In this document: piece by piece, positions 14,253 through 14,279 of the stretch
How positions within the stretch are numbered: position 1 is the first letter of the stretch
Layout: the number at the start of each line of letters is the position of its first letter
Assembly (NCBI GenBank): GCA_002493635.1
Contig: DKZL01000043.1
Location: 1-14,279, forward strand
Length of the DNA: 14,279 nucleotides
Origin: Ruminococcaceae bacterium UBA7075
GTDB taxonomy: Bacteria > Bacillota > Clostridia > Oscillospirales > Acutalibacteraceae
Direction of reading: 5' to 3'
Notes under the pieces: model-generated
Seen by the model: the letters and a program-made list of their open reading frames with translations, nothing else
Databases searched by the model: none
What the model was told of the DNA's origin: nothing
Made by a program: the position numbers and the translations under genes

Positions 14253-14279
14253 ACATTATAGGAAACTGCTCGGTTGCGC

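Overview
The window reads as chromosomal DNA of a low-GC, Gram-positive gut anaerobe, most likely an Oscillospiraceae/Ruminococcus-type member of the Clostridia. This is inferred from the AT-rich intergenic DNA, strong AGGAGG-type ribosome binding sites, TTG starts, a secreted dockerin protein, ECF vitamin transport, a DUF975/CmpB membrane protein and a bile salt hydrolase. No species can be named from the sequence alone. There are 16 supported protein genes, no RNA gene, no insertion sequence and no CRISPR array.

Layout. At 1-1910 a plus-strand gene encodes a large membrane protein joining a DUF975 module to a CmpB-type module; a 12-bp perfect hairpin (1936-1967) separates it from the convergent block that follows. 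From 1990 to 12644 every gene is on the minus strand, so transcription runs from high to low coordinates. In that direction the groups are: (a) rlmD (23S rRNA m5U methyltransferase) with a GNAT acetyltransferase, from a good promoter at 12685-12713; (b) a bile salt hydrolase with its own promoter at 10760-10788; (c) a tight run of VOC protein, Fic protein, SDR oxidoreductase and GNAT acetyltransferase, closed by a strong hairpin terminator at 7360-7394; (d) a vitamin B6 salvage unit of pyridoxal/pyridoxamine kinase, ECF S-component and a TatD-associated-type radical SAM protein, from a promoter embedded in repeated operator-like motifs (7159-7237) and closed by a hairpin at 4994-5034; (e) a YihY/BrkB-like membrane protein followed by a secreted dockerin protein; (f) a secreted ComEC-type metallo-beta-lactamase lipoprotein with a DUF3006 partner, from a promoter at 3144-3172. 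On the far right murC (12817-14202) is divergent from rlmD and ends at a clear intrinsic terminator.

Functionally this is mostly ordinary housekeeping and niche-adaptation content: vitamin B6 uptake and trapping, bile salt deconjugation, ribosome modification and peptidoglycan precursor synthesis. The points most worth a second look are the B6 operon control region, whose kinase lacks a normal start codon behind its only good ribosome binding site and whose promoter overlaps direct repeats; the Fic protein, which carries its own C-terminal inhibitory motif of the class III type; and the dockerin protein, whose front half has no recognised domain. I found no convincing evidence of a wholly new multi-gene system.
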